The position numbers were made by a program, and so were the translations under genes. A stretch of DNA of 8,255 bases, taken from positions 1 through 8,255 of the forward strand of contig DATFWQ010000132.1 of NCBI GenBank assembly GCA_035259145.1. Direction: 5' to 3'. Source of the DNA: CF-161 sp035259145. GTDB taxonomy: Bacteria; Chloroflexota; Dormibacteria; Dormibacterales; Dormibacteraceae. Positions 5,983 to 8,255 of the stretch are shown in pieces. The notes below the pieces were generated by a model, which was not told the DNA's origin, searched no databases, and saw only the letters and a program-made list of their open reading frames with translations. Numbering within the stretch: position 1 is the stretch's first letter; each line of letters begins with the position of its first letter.

Positions 5983-6972
5983 TCAGTCCAGGTGCCGGCG
6001 CGTGAACCCCATGCGGTCGTAGATCGCCTGCAAGGTGGGCCGAGAGATCTCGATCGCTTTGCGCGCCCCTTCGGCAAGCAGGCGCTCGAGGCCGGCCTGG
6101 TCGGCCCGCAGCTCCGCATGGCGCTCTCTGATGGGCCTCAGGCGGGCGATCAATGCCTCTGCGACATCCGACTTGAAGCTGCCGTAGCCCTGACCCTCGT
6201 ACTCCCGCTCGATCTCGGCGGGGGCTCGTCCCGTCGCCACCGACATGATGTCGATGAGGTTCGTGATGCCGGGCTTGTCCGGTGACCGTCGCACCTCGCG
6301 TCCGGTGTCTGTCACCGCGCTCATCACCTTTTTGCGAATCAGCTCGGGCGGGTCGATGATCAGGATCTTGCCCATCTCCGGACTGGTGGACGTGGACATC
6401 TTCTTGTCGGGCTCGGTCAGGTCCATGATCCGGGCGCCGGCTTCCGGGTATTGCCCCCGAGGCACCTTGAAGGTCTCGCCGAAGCGCTGGTTGAAGCGCT
6501 GGGCGATGTCCCTGGTCAGCTCCAGGTGCTGACGCTGGTCGTCGCCGATGGGCACGACGTCAGTCTGGTAGAGGAGGATGTCCGCGGCCATCAACACCGG
6601 GTAGGTGAACAGGCCGCTGGAGACGAACTCGTGCGCCGCTGACTTGTCCTTGAACTGCGTCATGCGGCGCAGTTCGCCGAAGCCCGTCACGGCGCCGAGC
6701 AGCCAGGCGGCTTCAGCGTGGGCCGGGTTGTGGCTCTGGACGAAGACCGTTGAGCGCCTGGGGTCCAGACCGGTGGCGAACAGCATTGCGGCCAGGTCGA
6801 GCGTGGAGTCGCGAAGCTCGTCTGGGTCGTACTCGATCGTGATCGAATGCAAGTCCACGATGCAGAAGAAGGCCTCGCCCCGCTCCTGGGTGGCTGCATA
6901 CTGGCGAAAGCCGCCGGAATAGTTGCCGAAGGTCTTCTGGCCCGTGGGTTGGATCCCTGAAAAGATGCGCAC
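5983..6972 (-). CDS. trpS: Tryptophanyl-tRNA synthetase
   Basis: Class I synthetase that charges tRNA-Trp; 329 residues from GTG 6972, the normal length of about 330. The start VRIFSGIQPTGQKTFGNYSGG carries the first signature as TFGN (14-17), equivalent to TIGN in the Bacillus-type enzyme. FCIVDLHSIT (36-45), FVQSHNPAHAEAAW (77-90), RMTQFKDKSA (103-112), LFTYPVLMAADILLY (121-135) with indole-recognising Asp131, and VGDDQRQHLELTRDIAQRFN-like PIGDDQ (141-146) onward all match. The second signature, normally KMSKS, is KMSTS (191-195). AVTDTGREVRRSPDKPGITNLIDI follows as usual. The frame is open to an ATG at 7083, but those 37 extra proline- and arginine-rich residues are not family-like. No ribosome site precedes GTG 6972, so the mRNA may be leaderless. 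It is convergent with the NUDIX gene, and 150 bases separate it from the upstream phosphoesterase. Confidence 0.96.
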   Translation of the reverse strand: MRIFSGIQPTGQKTFGNYSGGFRQYAATQERGEAFFCIVDLHSITIEYDPDELRDSTLDLAAMLFATGLDPRRSTVFVQSHNPAHAEAAWLLGAVTGFGELRRMTQFKDKSAAHEFVSSGLFTYPVLMAADILLYQTDVVPIGDDQRQHLELTRDIAQRFNQRFGETFKVPRGQYPEAGARIMDLTEPDKKMSTSTSPEMGKILIIDPPELIRKKVMSAVTDTGREVRRSPDKPGITNLIDIMSVATGRAPAEIEREYEGQGYGSFKSDVAEALIARLRPIRERHAELRADQAGLERLLAEGARKAIEISRPTLQAIYDRMGFTRRHLD

Positions 6973-6981
6973 GGTCAACGA

Positions 6982-6987
6982 ATTATG
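6982..6987 (-). promoter_or_regulatory. Possible -10 element of trpS
   Basis: CATAAT on the minus strand ends nine bases before the GTG start of trpS, in an otherwise GC-rich 150-base gap. With no ribosome site at the GTG, a leaderless or near-leaderless transcript is plausible. No -35 match lies at the usual distance, and the spacing to the GTG is about three bases longer than ideal. The same gap holds a 6-bp GC hairpin (7036-7051) with no T-run. I see no T-box motif. Confidence 0.25.
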
Positions 6988-7122
6988 GTCAGCAGACGGA
7001 CCGGCGTGCCGCTGAAGCAACGAGGGGGGCGGTGGCCGGCCTGGCGGCCGGTGGGTCCAACCGACGGGACGGCGCCGCCGCATAAGAGTTGCGTCCCGGC
7101 TTGCCTGATGCCCGAGGCTGCC

Positions 7123-8001
7123 TCAGGTGAACAGCTCGTTCAGCGGGTCGGCGCTCTGCGCCTGCCCGAGGCGCGGCAGGCCAAACCTGTCTTCGACCGT
7201 CGCCAGCAGCGAGTAGTGGTCGTGCCTCTTGCTCGTCAGGTGCTGGCTGAGCCCGGGGGCGACCACCAGCAGCGCGACCCGGTTGTCGCCGCTGCCGTCA
7301 TCCTCGTCCCAAACCAGCACGAGCAGCCCACCCCTCTGCCAGGCCGCTGAGCCGAGGATCTTGGGCACCTGACCCGCCAGGTAGCCGTCCGCCTCGCGGT
7401 CGCCGCAGTCGTGGCCGTCATGGCAAAGGTCCGGCGTGATCCACACAAAGTTGGGTGTCGTGCCCGCCAGGTCCGCGTCCAGAGTCTGGGCGGTGAGCGC
7501 CACAACGTTGGCTGGGCACCCACTTCCGAAGTAGGCGAAGGGGTTGTGCTTGACGGCGTATCGGTCCGTGCTCTCCAGGCAGCCACCGGTCATACCCTCC
7601 ATGTACGCGCGCCACGCGATCCGGCGCTCGGTGAGCTGCGCGCCGAGCCCACCCGGGGCCAGGCGGTGATAGCCGTCATCCCTTATCCCAAACGTGGAAC
7701 CGCCGGTGAGCGCGAGGTAGTTGGGTAGGCTCGGATGCGTTATCGCGTGATAGTTGGTCGCGACCGCGTACTGTGCGGCCAGCGCGGACACGTACGGCAT
7801 GGTCATGGCCTGCGCGTAGGAGCGGTTTTCCATGACGATCACGAAGACGTGAGGCAAAGCCGACGGTCCCTGGGTAGCCGCCAGACTCGGGCCGGTCGTC
7901 GGTGGGTTGCTAGCGTGACCGCCCGGTCGTGCGGCAGGCCCGGAGCCCGCGCACGCACTCAGGATCGCGACCGCGATAGATAGCAGTGCGCGACGGGTCA
8001 C
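7123..8001 (-). CDS. Secreted lipoprotein phosphoesterase (acid phosphatase / phospholipase C family)
   Basis: A 292-residue protein of the PF04185 phosphoesterase family, which includes phospholipases C and acid phosphatases such as AcpA. It opens with a lipoprotein signal: RR, a hydrophobic stretch and lipobox LSAC (14-17), so Cys17 is probably lipidated and the enzyme faces outside. A low-complexity Pro/Gly/Ser linker (18-49) follows. HVFVIVMENRSY (51-62) holds the metal and nucleophile pair Glu58-Asn59; AITHPSLPNYLALTGGST (86-103), DDGYH (108-112), WDEDDGSGDNRVALLVVAP (231-249) and HDHYSLLATVEDRFGL (260-275) are family blocks. Cys141, 162, 193 and 199 sit where the secreted members form disulfides. 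GTG 8001 overlaps the MFS stop by 4 bases (GTGA), so it is translated with that gene. It lacks the large C-terminal domains of classic phospholipase C; phosphatase activity is more likely, substrate unknown. Confidence 0.88.
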   Translation of the reverse strand: MTRRALLSIAVAILSACAGSGPAARPGGHASNPPTTGPSLAATQGPSALPHVFVIVMENRSYAQAMTMPYVSALAAQYAVATNYHAITHPSLPNYLALTGGSTFGIRDDGYHRLAPGGLGAQLTERRIAWRAYMEGMTGGCLESTDRYAVKHNPFAYFGSGCPANVVALTAQTLDADLAGTTPNFVWITPDLCHDGHDCGDREADGYLAGQVPKILGSAAWQRGGLLVLVWDEDDGSGDNRVALLVVAPGLSQHLTSKRHDHYSLLATVEDRFGLPRLGQAQSADPLNELFT

Positions 8002-8255
8002 CCAGCCACGCTGCCGGCGTCTCCGCCCTCGAGGGCCAGCGGTTTTGAGCGCACTTCGAACACGTGTCTGCGCGAGCCAAGCCAGAGGGCGATCAGCGCA
8101 GCCGCCAGAACGGCCGCGCCGCCCAGAGTGAGGCCGGCTCGGGGCCCGAAGTGCTGCGCCACCCAGCCCACGACGGGTGCGCCGATGGGGGTGCTGCCCA
8201 GGAAGACCACGGAGTAGAGGGCCATTACCCGTCCCCGGAGCGCAGGCTCGGAGCG
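7998..8255 (-). CDS. MFS transporter, C-terminal part (runs off the window)
   Basis: The last 85 codons of a major facilitator transporter of the MFS_3 / enterobactin-exporter-like group. The frame is open to the window edge, so an ATG at 8225 is internal rather than a start. The reading SEPALRGRVMALYSVVFLGS is the well-known cytoplasmic loop and helix of these exporters (usually LRGRVMALY), followed by TPIGAPVVGWVAQHFGPRAGLTLGG and a second membrane helix, AAVLAAALIALWLG, then a polar tail. So roughly the last two transmembrane helices are present. Its stop overlaps the GTG of the phosphoesterase lipoprotein, making the two an operon. The transported compound cannot be told from this part. 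Confidence 0.85.
   Translation of the reverse strand, partial: RSEPALRGRVMALYSVVFLGSTPIGAPVVGWVAQHFGPRAGLTLGGAAVLAAALIALWLGSRRHVFEVRSKPLALEGGDAGSVAG

Noticed and set aside
7036..7051. Perfect 6-bp hairpin between the phosphoesterase and trpS as a terminator
   Set aside because: No T-run on either strand; likely chance in GC-rich DNA.
6973..7083. 37-residue N-terminal extension of TrpS from ATG 7083
   Set aside because: Arg/Pro-rich and unlike any TrpS; the family start is the IFSGIQPTG strand right after GTG 6972.
1..8255. CRISPR array, insertion sequence or defence system
   Set aside because: No spaced repeats, transposase, nuclease or toxin motif in any frame; the genes are metabolic.

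Overview
The window is high-GC bacterial DNA, densely packed, with many GTG starts and 4-base gene overlaps. An F420-type (deazaflavin) nitroreductase, a DinB-like protein and a TrpS with a KMSTS loop point to an actinobacterial lineage or a neighbouring high-GC phylum such as Chloroflexota or Dormibacterota. I cannot narrow it further from sequence alone. Nothing here looks like a recently acquired island, except possibly the first 316 bases.

Layout. Bases 1-316 hold no convincing gene, only a stem-loop, a pair of TGGTCCA repeats and a possible decayed C-terminal coding tail. A deazaflavin-dependent nitroreductase (317-766, minus) is divergent from a DinB-like protein with a HicB-like front half (828-1535, plus). 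Next comes a tight plus-strand cluster at 1642-5927: tyrA (prephenate dehydrogenase), aroA (EPSP synthase), a free-standing B3/B4-domain protein, a DAO-family FAD oxidoreductase and a NUDIX hydrolase. Junctions are a 4-base overlap, a 10-base overlap, a 4-base overlap and an 11-base gap, so this is almost certainly one operon. Convergent to it is trpS (5983-6972, minus). The right end is a second minus-strand unit: the C-terminus of an MFS transporter (running off the window) overlapping by 4 bases a secreted lipoprotein phosphoesterase (7123-8001).

How the genes fit together. AroA makes the precursor of chorismate and TyrA commits prephenate to tyrosine. The B3/B4 domain is the module that phenylalanyl-tRNA synthetase uses to remove wrongly attached tyrosine, and trpS charges tRNA with the third aromatic amino acid. 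The window therefore has an aromatic amino acid theme spanning synthesis, possible quality control and tRNA charging. Cytidylate kinase, a frequent aroA neighbour, is absent. The roles of the FAD enzyme and NUDIX protein in the operon are not known. The most interesting thing here is that operon and its free-standing B3/B4 protein; the rest is ordinary housekeeping or accessory metabolism.
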